From: Deltaproteobacteria bacterium | GTDB taxonomy: Bacteria > Desulfobacterota > DSM-4660 > Desulfatiglandales > Desulfatiglandaceae | Direction: 5' to 3' | Length of the DNA: 12,554 bases | Assembly (NCBI GenBank): GCA_003646995.1 | Contig: QMLZ01000066.1 | Span: 1-12,554 of the forward strand | The notes under the pieces: generated by a model | Told to the model about the DNA's origin: nothing | Database searches by the model: none | What the model saw: the letters and a program-made list of their open reading frames with translations, nothing else | In this document: piece by piece, positions 6,763-12,554 of the stretch | Layout of the letters: every line of letters starts with the position of its first letter | How positions within the stretch are numbered: the stretch's first letter is position 1 | Program-made: the position numbers and the translations under genes

Positions 6763-8102
6763 GACTCCCTTCCCAGGTTCTCAGCGACCGCAGAGGCAAT
6801 CTCTCTTGCATAATTCTCAACTTCATCCTGGTGTTGTCCTTCCACCATGACACGGCAGAGGCTTTCAGTACCCGAGTATCTGACCAAGACCCTTCCCCAA
6901 TTGCCCAGCCTGTTTTGAACATCCTTGATCACCCTCTGCACGGCAGGAAGTTCTGATAGCGGCGGCTTTCGGGTCACAGGGACATTTATAAGCACTTGTG
7001 GGAAAACCTCCATAAGCTCACCCAGCTCTGAGAGAGGCCTATCAAAATACTTCATCGCATTGAGGAGCTGAAGGGCTGAAAGCATTCCGTCCCCGGTACT
7101 GTGGTATTGCAAGAAAATAATATGCCCTGACTCCTCCCCACCCAGGACTGCCCCGCGTCCAACCATCTCCTGGTAAACATTTCGGTCTCCCACAGCAGTG
7201 GCCACGTGGTCAATACCCATTGACTCCAAGGCGATCCTTAGTCCAATATTGCTCATCACCGTGCTAATGACCAAATTACCCTTCAATCGGCCCTGATCCT
7301 TCAACATCTTGGCGAAGATCACCAACAGTTGGTCACCCGTGAGAATATGACCCTTTTCATCCACTGCCACTAGCCTGTCACCGTCTCCGTCAAAGGCCAG
7401 GCCCGCCACCGCACCCGTTTCTATCACCTTCTTTACCAGACTTTCTGGGTGCTGGCTCCCGCATCCCTCGTTGATATTTTTCCCGTCAGGCGCAACACCC
7501 AGTGCCATAAACTTGGTGTTCAATTTTTCAAAAAGACAAGGGGCTGTCCTGTAAGTGGCCCCATTAGCACAGTCAATTACTATCCCTAGACTGCCCAGAT
7601 CCGGCAAGTTGGGGAACTGGCCCACCAAGAACTCTATATACGTTTCTACCCCTTTCTCAATCTGCTTGATTGAGCCAACCTCTTCAACACCGCTTTCAGG
7701 GTCCAAGGAAAGGATTATTTCTTCGATCTCCTGTTCTTCTTGTTCCCTCAGCTTGGTTCCTTCTGAGGAAAACACCTTGAAGCCGTTATGGTCAAAGGGA
7801 TTGTGAGATGCAGACACCACGATCCCCACATCTGCTCCCAGTTCTTTGGTAAGGCACGCTACTGCCGGGGTGGGCAGGACACCAGCAGCGCCCACTTGAG
7901 CCCCTTCCGACATTAGGCCTGAAGCCAGAGCATATTCCAGCATGGGTCCCGACAGTCTGGTGTCCCTGCCTATCAATGCCATTACGTTTCCCTTCCTGAG
8001 AAACTGAACTAGGGCCCTTCCCAACCTAAGCCCTGTTTGTGGTGTCATGGGGTGACGATTGGCTATACCCCTGATTCCGTCTGTGCCGAAAAGCCTCTCC
8101 AT
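6729..8102 (-). CDS. glmM: GlmM, phosphoglucosamine mutase
   Basis: GlmM interconverts glucosamine-6-phosphate and glucosamine-1-phosphate on the way to UDP-GlcNAc for peptidoglycan and lipopolysaccharide. The 457-residue protein is the usual length. It starts with the family signature RLFGTDGIRG, has the phosphoserine loop VVSASHNPFDHNGFK (catalytic Ser99), the Mg2+ loop DGDGDR (238-243), the sugar-binding GGEESGHI, and the phosphate-binding VRYSGTES near the C-terminus. ATG 8102 is chosen because FGTDGIRG then falls at the expected place; it overlaps the upstream gene's stop codon by one base (TAATG), so the two are translationally coupled. The C-terminus ends in a short serine-rich tail and reaches 34 bp into the convergent nucleotidyltransferase-like gene. 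No terminator is evident after it. Confidence 0.95.
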   Translation of the reverse strand: MERLFGTDGIRGIANRHPMTPQTGLRLGRALVQFLRKGNVMALIGRDTRLSGPMLEYALASGLMSEGAQVGAAGVLPTPAVACLTKELGADVGIVVSASHNPFDHNGFKVFSSEGTKLREQEEQEIEEIILSLDPESGVEEVGSIKQIEKGVETYIEFLVGQFPNLPDLGSLGIVIDCANGATYRTAPCLFEKLNTKFMALGVAPDGKNINEGCGSQHPESLVKKVIETGAVAGLAFDGDGDRLVAVDEKGHILTGDQLLVIFAKMLKDQGRLKGNLVISTVMSNIGLRIALESMGIDHVATAVGDRNVYQEMVGRGAVLGGEESGHIIFLQYHSTGDGMLSALQLLNAMKYFDRPLSELGELMEVFPQVLINVPVTRKPPLSELPAVQRVIKDVQNRLGNWGRVLVRYSGTESLCRVMVEGQHQDEVENYAREIASAVAENLGRESYSNSSDSSLG

Positions 8103-9370
8103 TATGCCTTGCCTCTCCCAGCAAAAGAAGGAAGCACTTCCCATACCCTGTCCATTACCGTGTCCACAATACCCTGTAGCCAAGTGCTACCCTTATCACT
8201 GTCTTCAGCTTTAAGGGCCTTTATGGTGGACAAATATTCCCAGCCAACTGCCTTTGCAACGCCTTCCATGCGCTTCCAGAAAACATCGAATTGCTTGTTA
8301 ACCATTGATATATCAAGGACTTCCCTGAAGGCACTTTCAAGTCTTGGCCAGTTTTGTTGAAATTCCCTCTTTCTCTCGATAAGTCTCCTAGCCCCTTTGC
8401 TCAAAGAATCAGCCGAATATATCTTAATGGATTTTTCCATCCTTTCCGCTACTTGCCCAAGTCGTTTTATCCTCTCATTTATAGCCCTTTCTACCTTCTC
8501 AACAGCCCCTCGAAACAGCGCTTCGCCCATAGGGGTAGCGGAAAAAAACTGGCTGCGCACATGCCTGTACCAGTTCAGCAAGGCCACAAGATTGGCTATG
8601 TACAGCGAGTTCAGCTCGACGATGCGCCTTACGTTAAAGTAAGCACCAAATTGATGAACCGGTTTGCTTTTTATGGTAGGGTGGCCGACCATGACCGTAC
8701 CTTCCTGCGTGACGTCCTTTCTTATAATGGTCCCTGCCCCGATCACGACACCATAGGCGATCTTTGCTGGACCCACCAGTCCTCCCTGCCCGCCCAAGAA
8801 AATGGGAGGCTGATTTAACATGACGCCCTTTGGCACATCACCGATAAGGGACGCAGTGGCCTTGTCTTGATTTGGGGTATAATTGAAATGGATGTAGCTG
8901 CTTCCTACCTCGCTGTGATTCTTTTCGTCTGTACCCCCGGCCATCAAACAGTCACAGAAGTTTATCAGGCTTCCCAGGGTAACAAATGGAAACAGGATGG
9001 TGTGTTTCAGCCCCACACTATGGGCAGCCCTGGCCTTTTCCTCCAGGATACAGCATTCCCTCATATGGGCCCCTGGACCCACGCTTGCGCCATCAAGGAA
9101 ACACGATTCTTCAAAGTAGCCCGAGCCGAGCTTGACCCCCTTGCCCAATTGGCAATTGGAGAGCACCACGGGTCCCTGTGCCCCAAGCTTGCAGTCATCC
9201 ATTATTAGGGTACTGGACCCACAGATCCTGCACCCCGGATATAAGACTACCCCGCTGCCAGAAATACGGTCAGGTTCCACTTCCGGACCAACGTACACCG
9301 TGTGGGGCAGTGGAATCTCTACACCTTTTTCCAAAAGGGTCCTTATAACCCCGGCGGGTATATCACCCAT
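8102..9370 (-). CDS. GlmU-like left-handed beta-helix protein without uridylyltransferase domain
   Basis: Residues 25-235 are hexapeptide-repeat sequence of the left-handed beta-helix type, resembling the acetyltransferase half of GlmU. KNHSEVGSSYIHFNYTPNQDKAT (150-172) lines up with the GlmU stretch ending in GAGTITCNYDGxNK, and VGPAKIAYGVVIGAGTIIRKD (199-219) with its VAPVxVGxxATIAAGTxVxKD. The N-terminal pyrophosphorylase domain is absent, and a helical, charged C-terminal extension of about 180 residues (245-422) replaces the GlmU tail. Known GlmU acetylates glucosamine-1-phosphate, the product of GlmM encoded next; an acyltransferase or sugar-nucleotide role is therefore likely, but I cannot say which acceptor. 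His152 is a candidate catalytic base by analogy. ATG 9370 follows an excellent ribosome site, AGAGGAGGTC (9386-9377). Stop overlaps glmM's start by one base. Confidence 0.82.
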   Translation of the reverse strand: MGDIPAGVIRTLLEKGVEIPLPHTVYVGPEVEPDRISGSGVVLYPGCRICGSSTLIMDDCKLGAQGPVVLSNCQLGKGVKLGSGYFEESCFLDGASVGPGAHMRECCILEEKARAAHSVGLKHTILFPFVTLGSLINFCDCLMAGGTDEKNHSEVGSSYIHFNYTPNQDKATASLIGDVPKGVMLNQPPIFLGGQGGLVGPAKIAYGVVIGAGTIIRKDVTQEGTVMVGHPTIKSKPVHQFGAYFNVRRIVELNSLYIANLVALLNWYRHVRSQFFSATPMGEALFRGAVEKVERAINERIKRLGQVAERMEKSIKIYSADSLSKGARRLIERKREFQQNWPRLESAFREVLDISMVNKQFDVFWKRMEGVAKAVGWEYLSTIKALKAEDSDKGSTWLQGIVDTVMDRVWEVLPSFAGRGKA

Positions 9371-9393
9371 AGGTTTGACCTCCTCTGTCCCTC

Positions 9394-9431
9394 ATTATCG
9401 GCAATTTATGTGAGGGAAACCAAATATTCAA
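9394..9431 (-). promoter_or_regulatory. Weak candidate promoter for the GlmU-like/glmM operon
   Basis: In the 239-base gap between the operon start (9370) and fprA's stop (9610), the minus strand offers TTGAAT (9431-9426), 17 bases, then TAAATT (9408-9403), each matching 4 of 6 consensus positions. A better isolated -10 box, GATAAT (9399-9394), lies slightly downstream but has a poor -35 partner. Either would place the transcript start just before the ribosome site at 9386-9377. The rest of the gap (about 9432-9549) shows no other feature I can support. Confidence 0.3.
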
Positions 9432-9549
9432 GAAAGAATTGACCGTCTGAGCAACAAGGGGCTGGCCGTCCAAGAGAAACAAATAGTGCTGTATTGGGTC
9501 TGCCCCAGGAAGGAGCCGTTTGCGAGGACTCGGTTGGGCGGCCGATCTG

Positions 9550-9593
9550 AAGGAAAATAAAAGGCGCCCATGGGGTAAAATCTGTGGGCGCCC
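9550..9593 (-). terminator. Rho-independent terminator after fprA
   Basis: On the minus strand the transcript would fold GGCGCCCA (9592-9585) with TGGGCGCC (9570-9563) around a 14-base loop, extendable by one G-U pair, followed at once by a U-rich tract, TTTTATTTT (9562-9554). It begins 17 bases after the fprA stop codon. It separates the fprA transcript from the downstream GlmU-like/glmM operon on the same strand. Confidence 0.92.
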
Positions 9594-9609
9594 GACTCCG
9601 TTTGCTGGG

Positions 9610-10797
9610 TTATCCTGCTGGCAATGCCTCTGCCACGCTTTTGGCCAGTTCACGACATGCGGCTTTTGCCTCCTCATCGGGCACATATTGCACCCTTACA
9701 CCAGGGTGCACGATATTGAATTTCATAGCTTCTAGTTGTTCGTTGATCAATTTCACCGCCTCCCCGCTCCAGCCGTAGGAACCGAATGCGGCACCCACCT
9801 TATTGATTGGTTTAAGGCCTTTCATATAAGTAAGGATGTCAGCGATTGTGGGAAACAGCCCATTGTTTAGGGTGGGTGAGCCGACTATAATTGCTCCGGC
9901 GTCCAGTACTTCGGTCACAATGTCGCTGCGGTGGGTGGTGCGCAATTTCCTCATAACAGTGGGAATCCCTTGCGACCACAGGGCCTCGGCAATCACCTCG
10001 GCCATGGTCTCAGTGCTGTGCCACATGGTATCGTACACAATAAGGGCCCTTCGTTTGGGCTCCTGCTTGCCCCATTGGACATAGGCATTGATTATCTTGC
10101 CCGGATCCTTTCTCCAGATGATTCCGTGGTCCGGGCAAATCATGTCAATCTGAAGGTTCAGCTCCTTGACCTTCTCGATCAGTTTTAGGATAAGGGGAGA
10201 GTAAAGCAGAAGGATATTGGCATAGTATTTCTGCGCATGATACATGATCTCTTCGCCCACCTGGTCATCAAATCGCTCTAAAGAGGCATAGTGCTGTCCG
10301 AAGCCGTCACTAGAAAACAGGATTTTATCCTCCTCCAAGTAGGTGAACATACTGTCCGGCCAATGCACCATTCGGGTCTCAAGAAAGGTCAGAGTCTTGT
10401 TTCCAAGGGACAGCTTGCCACCGTTTTCTACAGGCTGAAGGTTCCATCTTTGCCCAAAGTGTTTTGCGATGTTTTTTTGCCCCATCTTGGAGCAATAGAT
10501 GGGCTTGTCTTCCCCGATCTTGTGCATAACCCTGGGAAGCGCGCCGGTATGGTCCATCTCGGTGTGGTTGCTGATCACGTAGTCAATCCTCTTGGGATCA
10601 ACCACTTGACTTATGGCATCAAGCAGCTCGTCGCCAAATTCCTTTTTTGTGGTATCAATAAGGGTAACCTTCTCGTCCAAGATCAAATAGGCGTTATAGG
10701 TACTCCCGGGATAAGTGGAATAACCATGAAAGTCTCTAATATTCCAATCAATGCTTGGAAGACAATACACGTCCTTTGCTATTTCTACAGGCTGCAT
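9610..10797 (-). CDS. fprA: FprA-type flavodiiron protein (oxygen/nitric oxide reductase)
   Basis: Flavodiiron proteins reduce O2 to water and/or NO to N2O in the cytoplasm of anaerobes, taking electrons from rubredoxin or a coenzyme. The 395-residue protein has the two-domain core. The beta-lactamase-like diiron domain (1-245) shows all ligands: His78, Glu80, Asp82 and His83 in SNHTEMDHTG, His145 in MVHWPDSMF, Asp164 in FSSDGFGQH, and His224 in CPDHG. The flavodoxin domain (250-395) has the FMN phosphate loop YDTMWHSTETMA, then VGSPTLNNGLFP and FGSYGWSGEA. There is no fused rubredoxin or flavin reductase domain. ATG 10797 is preceded by a near-perfect ribosome site AAAAGGAGGT. It lies 67 bp downstream of an Rrf2 regulator on the same strand and has its own terminator. 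Whether O2 or NO is the main substrate cannot be read from sequence. Confidence 0.95.
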   Translation of the reverse strand: MQPVEIAKDVYCLPSIDWNIRDFHGYSTYPGSTYNAYLILDEKVTLIDTTKKEFGDELLDAISQVVDPKRIDYVISNHTEMDHTGALPRVMHKIGEDKPIYCSKMGQKNIAKHFGQRWNLQPVENGGKLSLGNKTLTFLETRMVHWPDSMFTYLEEDKILFSSDGFGQHYASLERFDDQVGEEIMYHAQKYYANILLLYSPLILKLIEKVKELNLQIDMICPDHGIIWRKDPGKIINAYVQWGKQEPKRRALIVYDTMWHSTETMAEVIAEALWSQGIPTVMRKLRTTHRSDIVTEVLDAGAIIVGSPTLNNGLFPTIADILTYMKGLKPINKVGAAFGSYGWSGEAVKLINEQLEAMKFNIVHPGVRVQYVPDEEAKAACRELAKSVAEALPAG

Positions 10798-10822
10798 CTT
10801 TCCTACCTCCTTTTACAGATAT

Positions 10823-10860
10823 ATGTTTGCCTTGGGCCAAACATAATGCCTATTGGCCCA
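10823..10860. promoter_or_regulatory. Two overlapping inverted repeats between the Rrf2 regulator and fprA
   Basis: ATGTTTG (10823-10829) and CAAACAT (10838-10844) are perfect arms eight bases apart. A second pair, TGGGCCAA (10833-10840) and TTGGCCCA (10853-10860), is perfect with a twelve-base loop. They share bases, so they could be alternative RNA hairpins in the leader of fprA, or an operator for the adjacent regulator. There is no T-tract, so a terminator is unlikely. Confidence 0.45.
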
Positions 10861-10864
10861 TATA

Positions 10865-11329
10865 TCAAACCTTCTCCGTTGCCCGTGGCGCGCCCCTGTC
10901 CGTGCACACTTCACCCGGCGCACATGAACCTTCCTCCACCAGCTTCGAGAAGGTGGCCTCCCTGAGCGTTTGCCTCAATTGTTCAGTGGCAGCAAGCCAG
11001 ATCCTGTGGACTGAACAGGTTGGACTGCGGAAGCAAAAATCAGGATTAACTACACACTCATTTAGGGATATCTTGCCGGTCATGGTCTCGACCACGTCCA
11101 ACAAGGTCAACTGTGAAGGATCTGAAATAAGCCTGTATCCACCTTTCGGCCCCTGCACAATGTCTATTATGCCTGCCTTTGCGAGGTGCTGGGCTATCTT
11201 CCGAAAAAACTGGTCGGGAATCTGCATGGCATTACAGATATCCTTGCGGCTGACGATTCGATGCGTGCCTTGTATGGCCAAATAGAGAACACAACGAACA
11301 GCATATTCTCCGGCCCTCGTGAAACGCAA
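10865..11329 (-). CDS. Rrf2-family transcriptional regulator with IscR-like Fe-S ligand set
   Basis: The 154-residue protein begins MRFTRAGEYAVRCVLYLA and has the Rrf2 winged helix (about 1-75), including the wing GPKGGYRL and the recognition-helix region IPDQFFRKIAQHL. In the sensor segment Cys92, Cys99 and Cys105 with His108 (CSVH) closely follow the IscR arrangement Cys92/Cys98/Cys104/His107, so an iron-sulfur cluster is likely. Two extra cysteines (136 and 142) lie in the tail. Rrf2 proteins such as IscR, NsrR and RsrR sense Fe-S status, NO or redox state; with fprA next downstream, NO/O2 response is the natural inference. The start is TTG 11329, preceded by AAGGGGGA; the ATG at 11334 is out of frame. 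It is probably co-transcribed with fprA and autoregulated through the palindrome upstream. Confidence 0.92.
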   Translation of the reverse strand: MRFTRAGEYAVRCVLYLAIQGTHRIVSRKDICNAMQIPDQFFRKIAQHLAKAGIIDIVQGPKGGYRLISDPSQLTLLDVVETMTGKISLNECVVNPDFCFRSPTCSVHRIWLAATEQLRQTLREATFSKLVEEGSCAPGEVCTDRGAPRATEKV

Positions 11330-11349
11330 TGCATCCCCCTTTACAAGAC

Positions 11350-11397
11350 TAATAAGATCTTTTTTATCTTATTAACTGACGCCAAAACATATGTCAA
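11350..11397 (-). promoter_or_regulatory. Promoter and palindromic operator of the Rrf2 gene
   Basis: On the minus strand a perfect -35 box TTGACA (11397-11392) is followed after 17 bases by TAATAA (11374-11369), a weak -10. Nine-base perfect inverted repeats, TAATAAGAT (11350-11358) and ATCTTATTA (11366-11374), seven bases apart, cover the -10 box and start region. This is the usual placement of an autorepressor site, and the inner AAGAT/ATCTT ends recall NsrR half-sites, though with shorter spacing. Confidence 0.55.
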
Positions 11398-11447
11398 GCG
11401 TTTTTTCATTCCCTATTTGCATAAAATCTCCATAATCAATAAACTGT

Positions 11448-11476
11448 TTGTAGCTTTTTGCCACTATTGCTAAAAT
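11448..11476 (+). promoter_or_regulatory. Candidate sigma-70 promoter of the sigma-54 activator gene
   Basis: TTGTAG (11448-11453), a 17-base spacer and TAAAAT (11471-11476) precede the activator's ATG at 11506. The -10 box matches 5 of 6 positions, the -35 box only 3 of 6. I see no sigma-54 (GG-N10-GC) element here. Confidence 0.35.
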
Positions 11477-11505
11477 AAAAGAAAGATTTTTTGCCAGGAT
11501 AGCCA

Positions 11506-12554
11506 ATGGCCAAGAAACCTGACCATAACGTCACCATCCTGAGGTGTGGAATTGCAGAAGGACAGTTCCATCCCTGCTGCACCATACTGGAAAACATCAG
11601 TGAAGGCGTAATCACTATTGACCTGGATAAAAAGATAACCTTTTTCAACAAGGCTGCTGAGATCCTGACGGGCTTCACGGCAGACGATGCCATCGGCCAG
11701 TACTGTTTTGATATATTCCGCGCCAACACGTGCACCGAAAGGTGCCCCATGGACACCGTGCTTAAGGGCGGCGAGCAGCCCCGCGATATACCTGCTTTCA
11801 TCATCAATAAACAGGGGGACCAAATTCCCATTAGCGTCAGCTCTTGCCCTCTCAGGACCGATGATGGCGACATAATCGGTGTCATTGAAATCTTCAGAGA
11901 TCTTTCGGAGCTTGAGAGGCTGAGGAGGCAGGTGGCGCGAACCTATACCCCAGAAGACATAGTCGGCCGGCATCCCAAGATGCGCGAGATCTTTGCCTTC
12001 CTGCCGGACATAGCTGAAAGTGACAGCCCGGTTCTAATCGAGGGGCCAACCGGCTCTGGCAAAGAGCTCTTTGCAAGGGCCATTCACAATCTCAGCAGCC
12101 GACGGAACGGCCCTTTCGTTGCCATAAACTGCGGGGCACTGCCCGACACACTGTTGGAATCCGAGTTGTTCGGATATACCAAGGGTGCTTTCACCGGTGC
12201 CACGAGGGATAAGCCCGGTCGCTTTCTTTTGGCCGACAAGGGCACACTCTTCCTTGATGAAATATGCAATACGTCCCTAGCGTTTCAAGCGGACCTCCTA
12301 AGGGTCTTAGAGGAGGGAGAATTTACGCCGCTGGGTCACACCAAGTCCCTCAAAACAGACTTCCGCGTTGTGGCTGCCACCAACCATGAACTTAAGAAAA
12401 TGGTAAAGGAGGGAACCTTTCGCGAAGATCTATATTACAGGCTCAACGTGGTGAAAATAAGTCTGCCACCCCTCAAGGACAGGAAAGAAGACATCCCACT
12501 GCTTGTGGAACATTTTATTCACAAATATAATCTCCTTAAGGGCAGGGCCATCCG
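11506..12554 (+). CDS. PAS-AAA+ sigma-54-dependent transcriptional activator (3' end beyond window)
   Basis: The frame is open from ATG 11506 to the window end, giving 349 residues. A PAS sensor domain occupies about 26-135 (ILENISEGVITIDLDKKITF opens it). It has a cysteine set Cys67, Cys76 and Cys80 (CFDIFRANTCTERC), plus Cys24, Cys25 and Cys114, which may bind a cofactor or act as a redox switch. The AAA+ domain starts near 148 with IVGRHPKMREIF and shows Walker A GPTGSGKE (180-187), the sigma-54-contacting GAFTGA loop (227-232), Walker B TLFLDE (247-252) and the arginine-finger region FREDLYYRL (305-313). All are intact, so it should activate sigma-54 RNA polymerase. The DNA-binding domain, expected after about residue 390, is not in view. 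AGGA six bases upstream supports the start. Divergent from rrf2-fprA, it may respond to the same stress. Confidence 0.95.
   Translation, partial: MAKKPDHNVTILRCGIAEGQFHPCCTILENISEGVITIDLDKKITFFNKAAEILTGFTADDAIGQYCFDIFRANTCTERCPMDTVLKGGEQPRDIPAFIINKQGDQIPISVSSCPLRTDDGDIIGVIEIFRDLSELERLRRQVARTYTPEDIVGRHPKMREIFAFLPDIAESDSPVLIEGPTGSGKELFARAIHNLSSRRNGPFVAINCGALPDTLLESELFGYTKGAFTGATRDKPGRFLLADKGTLFLDEICNTSLAFQADLLRVLEEGEFTPLGHTKSLKTDFRVVAATNHELKKMVKEGTFREDLYYRLNVVKISLPPLKDRKEDIPLLVEHFIHKYNLLKGRAI

Noticed and set aside
8103..8183. Longer GlmM start giving 27 extra N-terminal residues
   Set aside because: The extension lies within the upstream gene and precedes the conserved N-terminal RLFGTDGIRG; ATG 8102 fits the family and forms a TAATG coupling.
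9363..9686. Minus-strand open frame of 107 codons between fprA and the GlmU-like gene
   Set aside because: It runs through the fprA terminator and the 3' end of fprA in another frame, and its product resembles nothing I know.
11455..11476. Possible sigma-54 promoter around TTGCCACTATTGCT
   Set aside because: The invariant GG and GC pairs are not at the required ten-base spacing; a sigma-70-like box pair fits better.
11470..11973. Minus-strand open frame of 167 codons opposite the sigma-54 activator
   Set aside because: It is antisense to clear PAS-AAA+ coding sequence and has no family resemblance.

Overview
The window looks like chromosome from a strictly anaerobic, Gram-negative-type bacterium, most likely Desulfobacterota (sulfate reducer or syntroph relatives). 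This is inferred from gene content: formate dehydrogenase maturation (FdhD, MobA-like), an FprA-type flavodiiron protein beside an Rrf2-family regulator, a PAS sigma-54 activator, a bacterial UDP-GlcNAc pathway gene (glmM), and mid-range G+C. There are no RNA genes, CRISPR arrays, insertion sequences or phage genes that I can see.

Region 1 (1-3371, + strand) is a tightly packed run with overlapping or abutting ends: fdhD, a mobA-like guanylyltransferase, a short CNNM/CorB-type membrane protein with CBS domains, and a cysteine-rich protein I do not recognise. The first two serve molybdenum/tungsten bis-MGD enzymes such as formate dehydrogenase.

Region 2 (3345-5720, - strand) holds thiL (thiamine-monophosphate kinase) downstream of a wrecked polyamine-type ABC transporter operon. 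Its ATPase, periplasmic binding protein and second permease survive only as joined fragments, and the first permease is missing. A credible promoter with a palindromic operator still stands in front of the wreck, and thiL starts 19 bp after it, so the dead operon may persist as a leader for thiL.

Region 3 (5815-6762, + strand) is a 315-residue protein with an N-terminal region that may be a winged helix and a pol-beta-type nucleotidyltransferase signature. It ends tail-to-tail inside glmM.

Region 4 (6729-9370, - strand) is a two-gene operon joined by a TAATG stop/start: a GlmU-like left-handed beta-helix protein without a uridylyltransferase domain, and glmM. Together they point to UDP-GlcNAc or related amino-sugar metabolism.

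Region 5 (9550-12554) is an oxygen/nitric-oxide stress locus: fprA with a strong terminator, preceded by an Rrf2 regulator with IscR-like cluster ligands (Cys92, Cys99, Cys105, His108), and divergently a PAS-AAA+ sigma-54 activator cut off by the window end. Palindromes lie in both intergenic gaps.
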